Assembly: GCF_020966635.1 (NCBI RefSeq)
Contig: NZ_JAJKFQ010000001.1
Location: 372,001-436,000 of the forward strand
Reading direction: 5' to 3'
Length of the DNA stretch: 64,000 nucleotides
DNA from: Stieleria sp. JC731
GTDB taxonomy: Bacteria; Planctomycetota; Planctomycetia; Pirellulales; Pirellulaceae
The notes beneath the pieces are model-generated. The model was not told the origin of the DNA, did no database searches, and saw only the letters and a list, made by a program, of their open reading frames with translations. The number at the start of each line of letters is the position of its first letter. The stretch's first letter is position 1. Below, piece after piece: positions 54,321-63,186 of the stretch. Position numbers and translations under genes: made by a program.

Positions 54321-56591
54321 ATGGAGCCCTATTTTTTGCCAGGCACTCCGCTTCAAGGTCCGCTTGAGCTGACCAATTGCGACCGCGAGCCGATCCATAT
54401 CCCGGCGACCATTCAGTCTCATGGCTGCATGCTCGTTGTGCGTGAATCCGACAGGCTGATCGTTTCCGTCAGCGAGAATCTAGGATCGTGGTTTGACAGC
54501 GATACAGATGTTGTCGGACAGTCGATCGATCAGTTTGACGACCGTTTGTCCGCAGTCATTGACTCTGTTGCCGAGTTGCGCGATGGGAAACGGGTTCGGC
54601 GAAATTGCGTCATTGGTAAGCATGAGGTTGTTGTCTCTGTTCATCGTTGTGACGGCATCTTTCTGATCGAGCTGGAAGTTTTTGAAGAAGAGTCCAACTC
54701 GGTCGGGTCGGAGTTAATCGGGAAGCTGTTCGCTGGGCTTGAAGGCAAGCAGCTGGATGAGGTCTATCAATCGACGATCGAAATCATCCGGTCGTTTACA
54801 GGCTTTGATCGCGTGATGCTTTACAAGTTTCATGAGGACGATCATGGCAGTGTGATTGCCGAAGCGAAACGCGATGACCAAGAAGCTTTTCTGGGGCTTC
54901 ATTATCCTGCCGGTGACATCCCGATCCCGGCACGAAAGCTATACGAGTTGAACTGGATCCGTTTGCTGGCCGACGTGAATGCTGAACCGGTCGCCATGCA
55001 GCCCGCAATGTTGTCCGGTGAAGGTGGACAGTCGCGGCCAATCAATATGTCGTATGCGCAGCTGCGAGCGATTTCGCCGATTCACTTGGAATATTTGCGC
55101 AATATGAATGTTGGCGCAAGCATGTCGATTTCCATCTTGAATGGCGATCGGCTTTGGGGTCTGATTGCCTGCCATCACCGCACCGCAAAAGTGCTTTCGC
55201 CGGTTCAACGTGACGTTTGCGAATTAGCCGGATCGCTATTGTCGACTTATTTATCGAGTCGGCGGCAAGAGGAATTGCTCGCCCGTCGCGTTGAAATCGG
55301 TGAAAGCATTGCGAAGCATGTGTCGAAGTTAGCCAACCAAGACGATCTGCAACAGGCGATTTTGGATGCGGCTCCATGGCTAAGCGAATTGTTCTCAGCA
55401 GATGGATTGGTGTTCCGGGCCGGTGAAGAGCTTTCTTTCTGGGGGCATACGCCAACTGAGATACAGACCGAAGGGGTGCTTGCTCAACTGGATCAACGGG
55501 CAACCGACAACTTGTCATTTACCGACTGCATTTCGGATTGGTACCCGGCGGCGGACGAGTACAAGGATCAAGTAGCCGGAATGTTGGCGATTCGGTTGGG
55601 ACGAAAGCAGGCGGGTGAATTGGTTTTCTTTCGCCGCCCCTATTCGTCGACGATCCAATGGGCCGGCGATCCAGCAAAGAACGAGGCCGATGAATCAGGG
55701 CGTCTAAGTCCTCGCAAGTCGTTCGCAAAGTTTTCCCAAGAGGTCGAAGGTCGTTCGATTCCGTGGAGTCCGGCCGAGCGTGAAGCAGCTGAAACGCTAC
55801 AAGCGACACTCAATAGCGTCGTCGTCGAACAAGCCGCTAGAGTTCACCGGATCAACGAAGAGCTGCGTCAGCTAAATGCTGACCTCGATGCGTTCGCATA
55901 CGCCGCCTCGCATGATTTGAAAGAACCGCTGCGCGGGATCAATCACTACCTGTATATGCTGGAGCAAGCCCCGAATGATGATTCGACCTACCAGCGCGGG
56001 ATGACCGGACTGAAACGTTTGGTCGGTCGCATGAGTGAATTGCTAGACGGGCTGTTGAGGTTTTCGCGAGTGGGGCGACAGGACCTGCGTTGGGAAAGCT
56101 TTTTACTAAAGGACGCTTACTCGCAGGCTTGCGATATTCTGTTCGGCGGACGGAAGCCCGAAGGCCTCTCGATCACTTTCAATCAGGCCGTCGCAAGCGG
56201 TGAATCGACGACGATCGAAGGCGACTACGCTTGTGTCCGCGAAGTTCTGATGAACCTGATGTCCAATGCGGTCAAGTACAACGATCGATCGGAAAAGCTG
56301 GTTGAGGTTGGGCAACTTGAGTATCAGAACTCTCCGTTTAAGGATTGTCCCGAATTCGCTACGAACATCTTCTATGTTCGCGATAATGGGATTGGCATCG
56401 CGCAACAATACCGCGAGCAAGTGTTCGAAATTTTCCGTCGACTGCACCAGCACAATCAATACGGTGGGGGGAGTGGTGCGGGGTTAACGATCGTACGCCG
56501 CATTGTCGAAAGGCATGGCGGTCGGGTGGCGATTGAATCGGACGAGAATGCTGGAACGACATTTTTCGTCGGATGGGAGCCTGATTCATGA
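54321..56591 (+). CDS. bphP: Bacteriophytochrome histidine kinase
   Basis: The 756-aa red/far-red photoreceptor has a PAS-GAF-PHY sensor and kinase core. The biliverdin-attachment Cys is at residue 20 (LTNCDREPIHIPATIQSHG). The GAF domain has PAGDIPIPARKLY, RLLADVNAEPV, SPIHLEYLRNM and LIACHH, keeping the Asp and both chromophore-contacting His. The PHY tongue carries RLSPRKSFAKF. The kinase has HisKA AASHDLKEPLRG and an HATPase with N box NAVKYND, DNGIGI and GGGSGAGLTIV. No membrane segment is present, so it is cytoplasmic. Its stop overlaps the response regulator start (ATGA). A heme oxygenase is encoded 2 kb downstream on the opposite strand. Confidence 0.95.
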   Translation: MEPYFLPGTPLQGPLELTNCDREPIHIPATIQSHGCMLVVRESDRLIVSVSENLGSWFDSDTDVVGQSIDQFDDRLSAVIDSVAELRDGKRVRRNCVIGKHEVVVSVHRCDGIFLIELEVFEEESNSVGSELIGKLFAGLEGKQLDEVYQSTIEIIRSFTGFDRVMLYKFHEDDHGSVIAEAKRDDQEAFLGLHYPAGDIPIPARKLYELNWIRLLADVNAEPVAMQPAMLSGEGGQSRPINMSYAQLRAISPIHLEYLRNMNVGASMSISILNGDRLWGLIACHHRTAKVLSPVQRDVCELAGSLLSTYLSSRRQEELLARRVEIGESIAKHVSKLANQDDLQQAILDAAPWLSELFSADGLVFRAGEELSFWGHTPTEIQTEGVLAQLDQRATDNLSFTDCISDWYPAADEYKDQVAGMLAIRLGRKQAGELVFFRRPYSSTIQWAGDPAKNEADESGRLSPRKSFAKFSQEVEGRSIPWSPAEREAAETLQATLNSVVVEQAARVHRINEELRQLNADLDAFAYAASHDLKEPLRGINHYLYMLEQAPNDDSTYQRGMTGLKRLVGRMSELLDGLLRFSRVGRQDLRWESFLLKDAYSQACDILFGGRKPEGLSITFNQAVASGESTTIEGDYACVREVLMNLMSNAVKYNDRSEKLVEVGQLEYQNSPFKDCPEFATNIFYVRDNGIGIAQQYREQVFEIFRRLHQHNQYGGGSGAGLTIVRRIVERHGGRVAIESDENAGTTFFVGWEPDS

Positions 56592-57034
56592 TCGCCGGTA
56601 TCGTTCACCTCTGGGTTCTTGAGGACAACGACGAAGACTTTGAATTGATCGAAGCGGCTTGCGCGCGAAGCAATCATCTGATCTCTATCCAACGCTTCGT
56701 GTCTGGAGAGAAATTGCTTCAGTATGTCGGCAATTGTTCGCCAACTTTAATCTACTTGGACCTTAGGCTTCCCATCGCTGGTGGTATGGAAGTCTTGCAG
56801 ACGTTTAAGCAAAATTTACTTTTTGAAAATGTGCCGAAGCTTGTCTTTTCCACTTCGGCAAATCCACTCGAAATTCGACAGGCTTACCAGCTTGGGATCA
56901 GTTCCTTCCACGTCAAACGAGTCCAGACGTCGGAAATGATTGAACTGTTGGACAAGACGCTTGACTATTGGCTCAATATTGTTGCTTTGCCACCCGAAAC
57001 ACGTCCGCTTCTTCCTCGTGAGAGTTCTCGATGA
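56588..57034 (+). CDS. Rcp1-like single-domain response regulator
   Basis: The 148-aa protein is a lone receiver domain. The acidic pair is in VLEDNDEDFELIE, the phosphoacceptor Asp in LIYLDLRLP, the conserved Thr/Ser in LVFSTSANP and the Lys in SFHVKRV. The family is the phytochrome-associated type (Rcp1 of cyanobacteria), normally phosphorylated by the phytochrome kinase. It is coupled by 4-bp overlaps to both bphP and the next hybrid kinase, making a direct phototransduction step very likely. It has no output domain. Confidence 0.93.
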   Translation: MIAGIVHLWVLEDNDEDFELIEAACARSNHLISIQRFVSGEKLLQYVGNCSPTLIYLDLRLPIAGGMEVLQTFKQNLLFENVPKLVFSTSANPLEIRQAYQLGISSFHVKRVQTSEMIELLDKTLDYWLNIVALPPETRPLLPRESSR

Positions 57035-58677
57035 ACAGTAAACGCGAGGATCGGATTCAGCGAATCCTGTTGATTGACGATTGCGTGGAAGATCGCGCGC
57101 GTGTCAGGTCAGCACTGATGCAGGGTGCGCCCCGACGTCGATATCAGTTTCTTGAAGCTGAGGATGGTGAGGCTGGTCTGGAACTATGCATGCAGCATCC
57201 CGATCCGATCGATTGTGTGATCGTCGATGTGCATATGCCCAAACTGTCTGGCAAGGATTTTTTGGAGCAGATCCGGCGTCCGACGGGTGTCCCCAAGATT
57301 CCGATCGTCATTTTGACCGGCAGCACTCTAAATCATGATGCCGGTGACGCGTTGCAGTTGGGAGCGCAGGACTACATCACGAAGGATTCGATCTATCCGT
57401 CGGTGATGTTTCGCGTCGTTGACAATGCGATCGAGCGACATGCTTTGTTGCGAGAGCTACACGAAAGTCGCCAAGCTGCTGATGCTGCCAACCGCGCCAA
57501 GTCCGCTTTGGTTGGCAATATCAGTCACGAAATCCGGACACCGATGACAGCTGTCTTGGGAATCTGTGAGTTGTTGCTTGAAGGCGAACTGACAGAAGAC
57601 CAAGCAGAGCTTGTCCGAACGATGCGTGACAACGGTCACTACTTAGTCGAGATCGTTAATGACCTATTGGATCTGTCGAAGCTCGAAGCCGGAAAGCTGG
57701 AGGTCGAAGACGAGGCATTCAATCTGCATCAACTGATCGACCGTTCGATCGAACTGATGCAAGTCCGAGCGCGCGTCAGCGAAACAAAGCTGTCATTGCA
57801 GTTTGATGAGCAATTGCCGGAGGCGGTGACTGCGGATCCGATTCGGATTCGGCAAGTGGTGCTAAATCTTGTCAGCAACGCGATCAAGTTTTGCCCCGGT
57901 GGAAACGTCGATGTGCGAGTCAACAAAAAGGTTGACAATGACGGCGTTGAACTGATTAAGGTCGATGTGGTCGACACAGGTTGCGGGATACCCGAAGACG
58001 ATTTGGAAAAGATCTTCCTGCCCTTCATTCAGTCTGAAACGAAAGGTCGTGCGAAGACTGGCGGTGGCACGGGGCTGGGGTTGGCAATTTGCCGGCGACT
58101 GGTGAACTTGATGGGTGGCTGGATGCACGTGGAAAGCCAAGTCGACAAAGGAAGCATGTTCTCCTTCGTCGTGCCATTGGTACCAGCCCAGTTGCCTGAA
58201 CCCAGCGAGCTTGAATTGCCACCGCTATCGGCTTCTGTGGAAGAGCTGCTTCAAGGATGTCACTTCATCGTTGCCGAAGACACAACGGCGACGCAAATGA
58301 TTCTCAAGCGAGTGATTGAAAAAGCCGGCGGTCATGCCACGGTCGTTTCAAGCGGGATTGAGTTGCTGAATGAAGTCAAATCGAGACCCGGTGAATTCGT
58401 CGCCGTTGTGACCGACATTCAAATGCCAGAGATGGACGGTTTGGAAGCGACGCAGCGGATTCGTGAATTCAATTCTGATATACCGATCGTCGTTTTGACT
58501 GCGGATGCAGTTTCCGAAACTCAGCAGCAGGCGTCCGCCGTTGGCGCCAATAATGTGCTGACAAAGCCGATTGTCAGACGTGAGCTGCTGGAAACGCTCG
58601 CACGCTACTGTGAATCGAATGAACTATCGTCCAATTCGAACGACTCCGGAAACGACGGTGAATGTTGCGACGCCTAG
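57031..58677 (+). CDS. Hybrid histidine kinase, REC-HisKA-HATPase-REC
   Basis: In this 548-aa protein the first receiver (residues 8-130) has LLIDDCVEDRAR, Asp in CVIVDVHMPKLSG and Lys in YITKD. HisKA follows with SHEIRTPMTAVLG. The HATPase has NLVSNAIKF, DTGCGIP and GGGTGLGLAICRRL. The second receiver has VVTDIQMPEMDG and VLTKP. It has no membrane segment or own sensor, so input probably comes through the N-terminal REC from the phytochrome system. The ATGA overlap with the Rcp1-like gene supports one transcript. Confidence 0.93.
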   Translation: MNSKREDRIQRILLIDDCVEDRARVRSALMQGAPRRRYQFLEAEDGEAGLELCMQHPDPIDCVIVDVHMPKLSGKDFLEQIRRPTGVPKIPIVILTGSTLNHDAGDALQLGAQDYITKDSIYPSVMFRVVDNAIERHALLRELHESRQAADAANRAKSALVGNISHEIRTPMTAVLGICELLLEGELTEDQAELVRTMRDNGHYLVEIVNDLLDLSKLEAGKLEVEDEAFNLHQLIDRSIELMQVRARVSETKLSLQFDEQLPEAVTADPIRIRQVVLNLVSNAIKFCPGGNVDVRVNKKVDNDGVELIKVDVVDTGCGIPEDDLEKIFLPFIQSETKGRAKTGGGTGLGLAICRRLVNLMGGWMHVESQVDKGSMFSFVVPLVPAQLPEPSELELPPLSASVEELLQGCHFIVAEDTTATQMILKRVIEKAGGHATVVSSGIELLNEVKSRPGEFVAVVTDIQMPEMDGLEATQRIREFNSDIPIVVLTADAVSETQQQASAVGANNVLTKPIVRRELLETLARYCESNELSSNSNDSGNDGECCDA

Positions 58678-58699
58678 CCTGCAAGCTAATTTGCAGGCT
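58676..58699. terminator. Hairpin at the convergent ends of hybrid kinase and heme oxygenase
   Basis: AGCCTGCAA (58676-58684) pairs perfectly with TTGCAGGCT (58691-58699) across a 6-base loop. It spans the stop region of both convergent genes, which end only 8 bp apart. No long T-run follows, so it may be a weak bidirectional terminator or an mRNA 3' stabiliser. Confidence 0.5.
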
Positions 58700-59327
58700 C
58701 GTTGCTTGAGTTGCTGATGGGTTCGTTGGCGAGGATCTTCTCTAAGATTAGCTCGGTTAACTGAAACGTTTGTTTCGCAGATTCAATGGTTGGTTCGTGC
58801 TGCAGTGACGCGGACCGAAGGCCAGCAACAAATGTCGGCCATCGGTTTGCGGCGTTCTCAGACAGTTGTTCTAGGAAAGTCATTTCTAACCCGTCAGGAA
58901 GATTTTTTTTCGCCTGACGGCAAAGGAACACTCCCCCCATTGATGATCCTTCGATGACATAGGTCACGCCCCAGTCCGTCTCATTGGGGGCGTTTGCGTC
59001 TGTGGACGAATCCCCAGAAGCAACGATTTCTTGCACCCATGACTGTTCCCCCAGGTCTGCTGGTGTCACCGACCGGCTGGAGCTACCGGCAGAATCCAGG
59101 TCGTGTTGAAGGCACTCGATCAAACGTTCGTTGCCTGGCAACTGAAGATGCTCGGCAACTCGGTTCACACGTATCCGGACACATTGGTGCAACGAGTGCA
59201 TAAGACTCAGATAGGCAGCGTAGTGCTCTCGTAAGCCAAAGATATCAAGTTGGCCCATTCGATGATCAAGCCGTTGATGAGATGGGCCTGTTTCTGACCG
59301 AAGGGAGTCTCGTAGATCTTGCTGCAA
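58686..59327 (-). CDS. bphO: Biliverdin-producing heme oxygenase (BphO-type)
   Basis: The 213-aa protein has the bacterial heme oxygenase pattern. The N-terminal LRSETGPSHQRLDHRMG holds the expected proximal His. The distal-helix region reads DWGVTYVIEGSSMGGVFLCRQ, matching the G-x-Y-V-x-E-G-S-x-x-G-G motif seen in BphO proteins. It cleaves heme to biliverdin, CO and iron; biliverdin is the chromophore of bacteriophytochromes. Its convergent position beside the phytochrome operon supports that role. The start at 59327 gives a standard length. Confidence 0.88.
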   Translation of the reverse strand: MQQDLRDSLRSETGPSHQRLDHRMGQLDIFGLREHYAAYLSLMHSLHQCVRIRVNRVAEHLQLPGNERLIECLQHDLDSAGSSSRSVTPADLGEQSWVQEIVASGDSSTDANAPNETDWGVTYVIEGSSMGGVFLCRQAKKNLPDGLEMTFLEQLSENAANRWPTFVAGLRSASLQHEPTIESAKQTFQLTELILEKILANEPISNSSNEPAN

Positions 59328-59353
59328 TGTCAGGCCTCAATGGTAGTGTGGAA

Positions 59354-59673
59354 CGCTAGTGCTTCGTTCCATATGAAAAGTACGGGTTCAAGCCATCAGC
59401 CGACAGGGATTTGCCTCGGTGATTGCACTGAAACCGTGGCTAACGCCATGCGGCTAATCCCAAAGTGATTGCACTGAAACCGTGGCTAATGCCATGCGGC
59501 TAATCCTAAGGTGATTGTACTGAAACCGTGGCTAACGCCATGCGGCTAATCCTAAGGTGGTTGCACTGAAACCGTGGCTAACGCCATGCGGCTAATCCTA
59601 AAGTGATTGCACTGAAACCGTGGCTAATGCCATGCGGCGAGTCCTAAAATCGAGTTGGAACGAAGCGCTAGTA
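59354..59673. repeat. Inverted-repeat-bounded element with five tandem 46-bp cores
   Basis: The left end CGCTAGTGCTTCGTTCCA and the right end TGGAACGAAGCGCTAGT are near-perfect inverted repeats. Inside, a 46-bp core starts at 59419, 59465, 59511, 59557 and 59603 (TTGCACTGAAACCGTGGCTA plus GCCATGCGG). The related element at 7288-7419 has the same ends and a single core. There are no unique spacers, so it is not a CRISPR array. Confidence 0.85.
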
Positions 59674-59889
59674 CTGCATTTTAGCAATGACTTGAATTTG
59701 TTCGAGTTCTATCTGGGGATAGGCAGGCGGACCGTCACCCGAAGCTGATGGTTTCGTGTGGCTCGATCCATGCGATGGGGTATTGACGCTGGTTTAGAAG
59801 CGTCCTTCGTGCGCGTTCATTGAGCGCAAATTCGCCAGAATCCGCAGTCTTTCTCATGTTTTGACCTGTCTGAAAGGCTGCTTTGGGCA

Positions 59890-59906
59890 TTGGCATAACT
59901 TATGCA
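59890..59906 (+). promoter_or_regulatory. Sigma-54-like promoter motif
   Basis: TTGGCATAACTTATGCA keeps GG and GC with the exact 10-base spacing of the -24/-12 elements and matches most other consensus positions. It lies about 105 bp upstream of the short ORF at 60011 and 627 bp upstream of the ethylene-receptor-like kinase. It is only a pattern match, and no activator site was identified. Confidence 0.45.
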
Positions 59907-60010
59907 ACATTGCGAATCCGATTTCGTTTTGCACCCGATGACGTCGAATTAAACGACGATCGATTGGCTTCGAACCTCTTCCACTCAGACTTCAACAAAG
60001 TGAAAGGACT

Positions 60011-60280
60011 TTGGGGGTACTTGGATTTGTAGCTAACTGGATGGCTCTGGATATGAAACTTACAAATGAAAGCCGATATACCAAACCAAACCTACGACGT
60101 GAGATCCGCCGACGCTTGCTGCAGGGGAACGTTGGGGGGGAACCCGGACAGTGGTCGGCCAGAAAGGCACAACTGCTGGTAAGGGAATACGAGAACCGCG
60201 GCGGTGGTTATCGAAGGACTGCTTCTCCCAACACTTTGCGCTCGCAGAGTTCCATCACTCCGCGCCCTGGGTTGGCATAG
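60011..60280 (+). pseudogene. Short ORF with GQWSARKAQLL domain fragment, probably truncated
   Basis: Residues 20-60 of this 89-codon frame read YTKPNLRREIRRRLLQG, then GGEPGQWSARKAQLLVREYE and NRGGGY. I recall this signature from small bacterial proteins with a DUF5872/DUF6321-type domain, where it is normally followed by a Lys/Trp-rich segment. Here the sequence after GGGY turns into unrelated Ser/Thr/Arg-rich text, as after a frameshift or recombination. A start at 60041 or 60053 (MALDMKL) is also possible. I call it a remnant; it could still be a short expressed protein. Confidence 0.5.
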
Positions 60281-60532
60281 TCTTCTGCGCTTTGCATCAA
60301 GCGAAATGGACGATCTGGCAATCGGCATCGATGGCACGCTTGCCAGCTACTGCCGGGGACGCATCCAGCATTTGCGGAGCTGGATTCAACACTTGCGTGT
60401 CGGCTGTACTTGGACGCTAGCAGGCAATGGGATCTGGGGTAAACTGACCCAAGACCGGTAATCTCTTATCGGCGTGCCCCTCCACCCCCAGTTTCTCGGG
60501 GACAGCGGTTTTCCGAACTGCTTCAGCCGTAC

Positions 60533-63028
60533 ATGTCCGAATTTTTTCAAAAGCTTTTCGACACCGACGATTTCCCCGCTCGGTGGCACTGTGGAAACTG
60601 GTCTGACTTCCTCGGCTGGCTACACATTGTTTCCGATCTGGCAACTTTTTGTGCCTACTTTGCGATTCCGATCGCGCTAATTTATTTCGCACGCAAGCGG
60701 AAAGACTTTCCCTATCCCAGGCTGTTTTGGTTGTTCGCTTCGTTCATCCTGGCCTGTGGGACGGTGCACGCGATCGAAGCGATCATTTTCTGGCATCCCA
60801 TCTACCGCATCTCGGGCTTGGTCAAAGCTGTGATGGCTGTCGTCTCTTGCACCACCGTGGTGGTTTTGATTCGACACATGCCTCAGTTGATGAAGCTTCC
60901 TTCAATCGCGGCAACGATCGATCAGCTGAAAGAAGAGATTGTTCATCGTGAAGAAACAGAGGCGAAGCTTCGTGAAGCCAAGGATCGCCATGATGCAATT
61001 TTGCGAGGTACACGCAGTATCATTTGGACGGCGGATCCCGAAGGCGAATTCATCACGCCACAGATTTCTTGGGAACGTTATACCGGCCAGACTTGGGAGC
61101 AGCACAAAGCGGCAGGTTGGTTAAACGTCATTCACGAAGACGACCGCGCACAGCTTGCTCGAAATTGGCAGCGTGCTGTCGCTCAAGGGGCGCTGTACCA
61201 GACCACTGGGCGAATTTGGCATAACGACAGCCGGACTTACCGGCGATTCATTGTCGAAGCCGTGCCCGTGCACAATGCCGATGGAACGACTCGCGAATGG
61301 GTCGGAACGATCAGCGATGTCGAAGATCAGTATCAGGCCGAAACGAGCCTCGGCGTCATTCGCACCGAACTTGAACGTCAGAAACGTGAGCTGGAACTGA
61401 TCTATCAGGCGGCGCCGGTGGGAATGTGCCTTGTTGATACCGACCGATGTTTTCTACGGGTGAACGAAGCGCTCGCGGAGATTGACGGTCTTTCAATCGA
61501 CGACCATATCGGTCGGCACATTGATGAAGTCGTGCCAACACTGACAAGTCAGCTCGATCCGATTTACCAGCAAGTGTTCGAAACCGGACAGGAAATGGTT
61601 GGCATCGAGATCGTCGGAAAGACATCCGTCTCGCCCGAGCGTCGGACTTGGCTCGCGAGTTTCTACCCGCTTTGGCTGGCATCCGATGGTGATGTTGAGC
61701 AAACCGATGGATCGGTCACCGCAGTCAGTGCGATCATCCAAGACATCACCGAACGCAAGGCGCAAGAGCGGCGGTTGAAGAAAAGCGAAAAGGCTGCCCA
61801 AGCGGCCAGTCGGAGCAAAAGCGAATTCCTGGCAAACATGAGTCACGAGATTCGCACTCCGATGTCGGCGATCCTCGGATACGCTGACGTGTTGCTTGGG
61901 CATCTCGCCGATCCAGACAATCGAAATTGCGTTTTGATCATGAAACGCAACGGCGAATATTTGCTTGAATTGATCAACGACATTCTAGACCTATCCCGCA
62001 TCGAAGCAGGCAAGCTGGACATCGACCCGCAAGATTGCATGTTGCCCGAACTGGTAGCCGATATCCAATCTTTGATGCAGGTCCGGGCCGAAGAAAAGGG
62101 TGTGGAATTCGATATCCGTTTCGACGGCAAAGTCCCACGGGTGATTAGTGCCGATCCCAAACGTTTGCGACAGGTGTTGATCAATTTGATCGGCAATGCG
62201 ATCAAGTTTACCGAAGAAGGTCGAGTCGTCCTGAAAGTCAAATTCCTTCGTGACGAATTACCACGTGTGGAATTCGCCGTTGAAGACACTGGGATCGGAA
62301 TGACCGAGGAGCAAATCGAACGTTTGTTCAAGCCATTCTCGCAGGGCGATTCATCGGTTCGGCGAAAATTTGGAGGCAGCGGTCTGGGCTTAGCCATTAG
62401 CCACAGGTTGGTCGACATGATGCAAGGCGAAATGGACTTGCAGAGTGACTTTGGTGAAGGGTCGACGTTCTATGTTCGGTTGCCGTTGGAACCCGACGGC
62501 CAGCTGGAATTGATTCGCCCCAGTCTGGTTGTCCGTCAAGCACCTGAGGAACCGGTCTCCAGAAAGATGCCTCGGCTTTCGGCAAAGGTATTGGTGGTCG
62601 ATGATCGACGTGACATCCGACACATCAGCCAGCACTTTTTGGAAAAAGCTGGTGCCAATGTCGTAACGGCGGAAGACGGCGGTGAAGCCATCCGTGTCGT
62701 TAGTGACATGTTAGGGCAAGGTGATATGTTTGACTTGATCGTCATGGACATGCAAATGCCCAATGTCGATGGACTCGAGGCGACCGCGCGTCTGCGTTCG
62801 ATGGGCGTTGATTGGCCGATCATCGCATTGACCGCCGACGCGATGAAAGGCGACCGGCAACGTTGTCTTAATGCGGGTTGCGACGACTATTTGTCAAAAC
62901 CTATCGACCACGCCAAGCTTGTCGCGATGGCGGTCAGGTACACTCAGGAACTGGATCGCGAAACGCTACGAATGCGACGGAAAGATCGTGCCGATCAGTT
63001 AAAAGATGAACTTGATGATCGCGTTTAG
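60533..63028 (+). CDS. Hybrid histidine kinase with ETR1-like ethylene-binding membrane domain
   Basis: In this 831-aa protein, residues 28-125 hold three membrane helices that align without gaps to the sensor of Arabidopsis ETR1 at an offset of ten. Asp35, Tyr42, Pro46, Cys75 and His79 correspond to ETR1 Asp25, Tyr32, Pro36 and the copper ligands Cys65 and His69. AVVSC in helix 3 also matches. Two PAS domains follow (about 150-270 and 285-405), then HisKA SHEIRTPMSAILGY, HATPase (NAIKFTEEG, DTGIGM, FGGSGLGLAIS) and a C-terminal receiver (LIVMDMQMPNVDG, YLSKP). Ethylene binding through Cu(I) is known for plant and some cyanobacterial homologues; for this protein it is inferred. Confidence 0.92.
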   Translation: MSEFFQKLFDTDDFPARWHCGNWSDFLGWLHIVSDLATFCAYFAIPIALIYFARKRKDFPYPRLFWLFASFILACGTVHAIEAIIFWHPIYRISGLVKAVMAVVSCTTVVVLIRHMPQLMKLPSIAATIDQLKEEIVHREETEAKLREAKDRHDAILRGTRSIIWTADPEGEFITPQISWERYTGQTWEQHKAAGWLNVIHEDDRAQLARNWQRAVAQGALYQTTGRIWHNDSRTYRRFIVEAVPVHNADGTTREWVGTISDVEDQYQAETSLGVIRTELERQKRELELIYQAAPVGMCLVDTDRCFLRVNEALAEIDGLSIDDHIGRHIDEVVPTLTSQLDPIYQQVFETGQEMVGIEIVGKTSVSPERRTWLASFYPLWLASDGDVEQTDGSVTAVSAIIQDITERKAQERRLKKSEKAAQAASRSKSEFLANMSHEIRTPMSAILGYADVLLGHLADPDNRNCVLIMKRNGEYLLELINDILDLSRIEAGKLDIDPQDCMLPELVADIQSLMQVRAEEKGVEFDIRFDGKVPRVISADPKRLRQVLINLIGNAIKFTEEGRVVLKVKFLRDELPRVEFAVEDTGIGMTEEQIERLFKPFSQGDSSVRRKFGGSGLGLAISHRLVDMMQGEMDLQSDFGEGSTFYVRLPLEPDGQLELIRPSLVVRQAPEEPVSRKMPRLSAKVLVVDDRRDIRHISQHFLEKAGANVVTAEDGGEAIRVVSDMLGQGDMFDLIVMDMQMPNVDGLEATARLRSMGVDWPIIALTADAMKGDRQRCLNAGCDDYLSKPIDHAKLVAMAVRYTQELDRETLRMRRKDRADQLKDELDDRV

Positions 63029-63186
63029 CCGTCCCGTAGGGTAGGGCAGTGTTTGATTTGTCTGCCGCTAAGGTCATTTAGTGCCATGCCCGGTAACCTT
63101 GTAGTGCGTGAAAGTTGACATGCGTCTGGCGCCTTGTCAGGCTGGTGCGGTACCCCACTGATCGCATCCGCAGGGCGACCCCGCAA

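Larger units (their letters stand above)
59328..60532. other. 1.2-kb intergenic repeat and regulatory region
   Basis: It lies between the divergent heme oxygenase and the ethylene-receptor-like kinase. It holds the five-copy repeat element, a sigma-54-like site and a short ORF with a recognisable domain fragment, each listed separately. Beyond these I see nothing more that I can support. The heme oxygenase promoter must lie near or within the repeat. Confidence 0.5.

Noticed and set aside
59419-59648. Five regular 46-bp repeats suggested a CRISPR array
   Set aside because: The units are directly contiguous with no unique spacers, no cas genes are in the window, and the flanks are inverted ends of a dispersed element.
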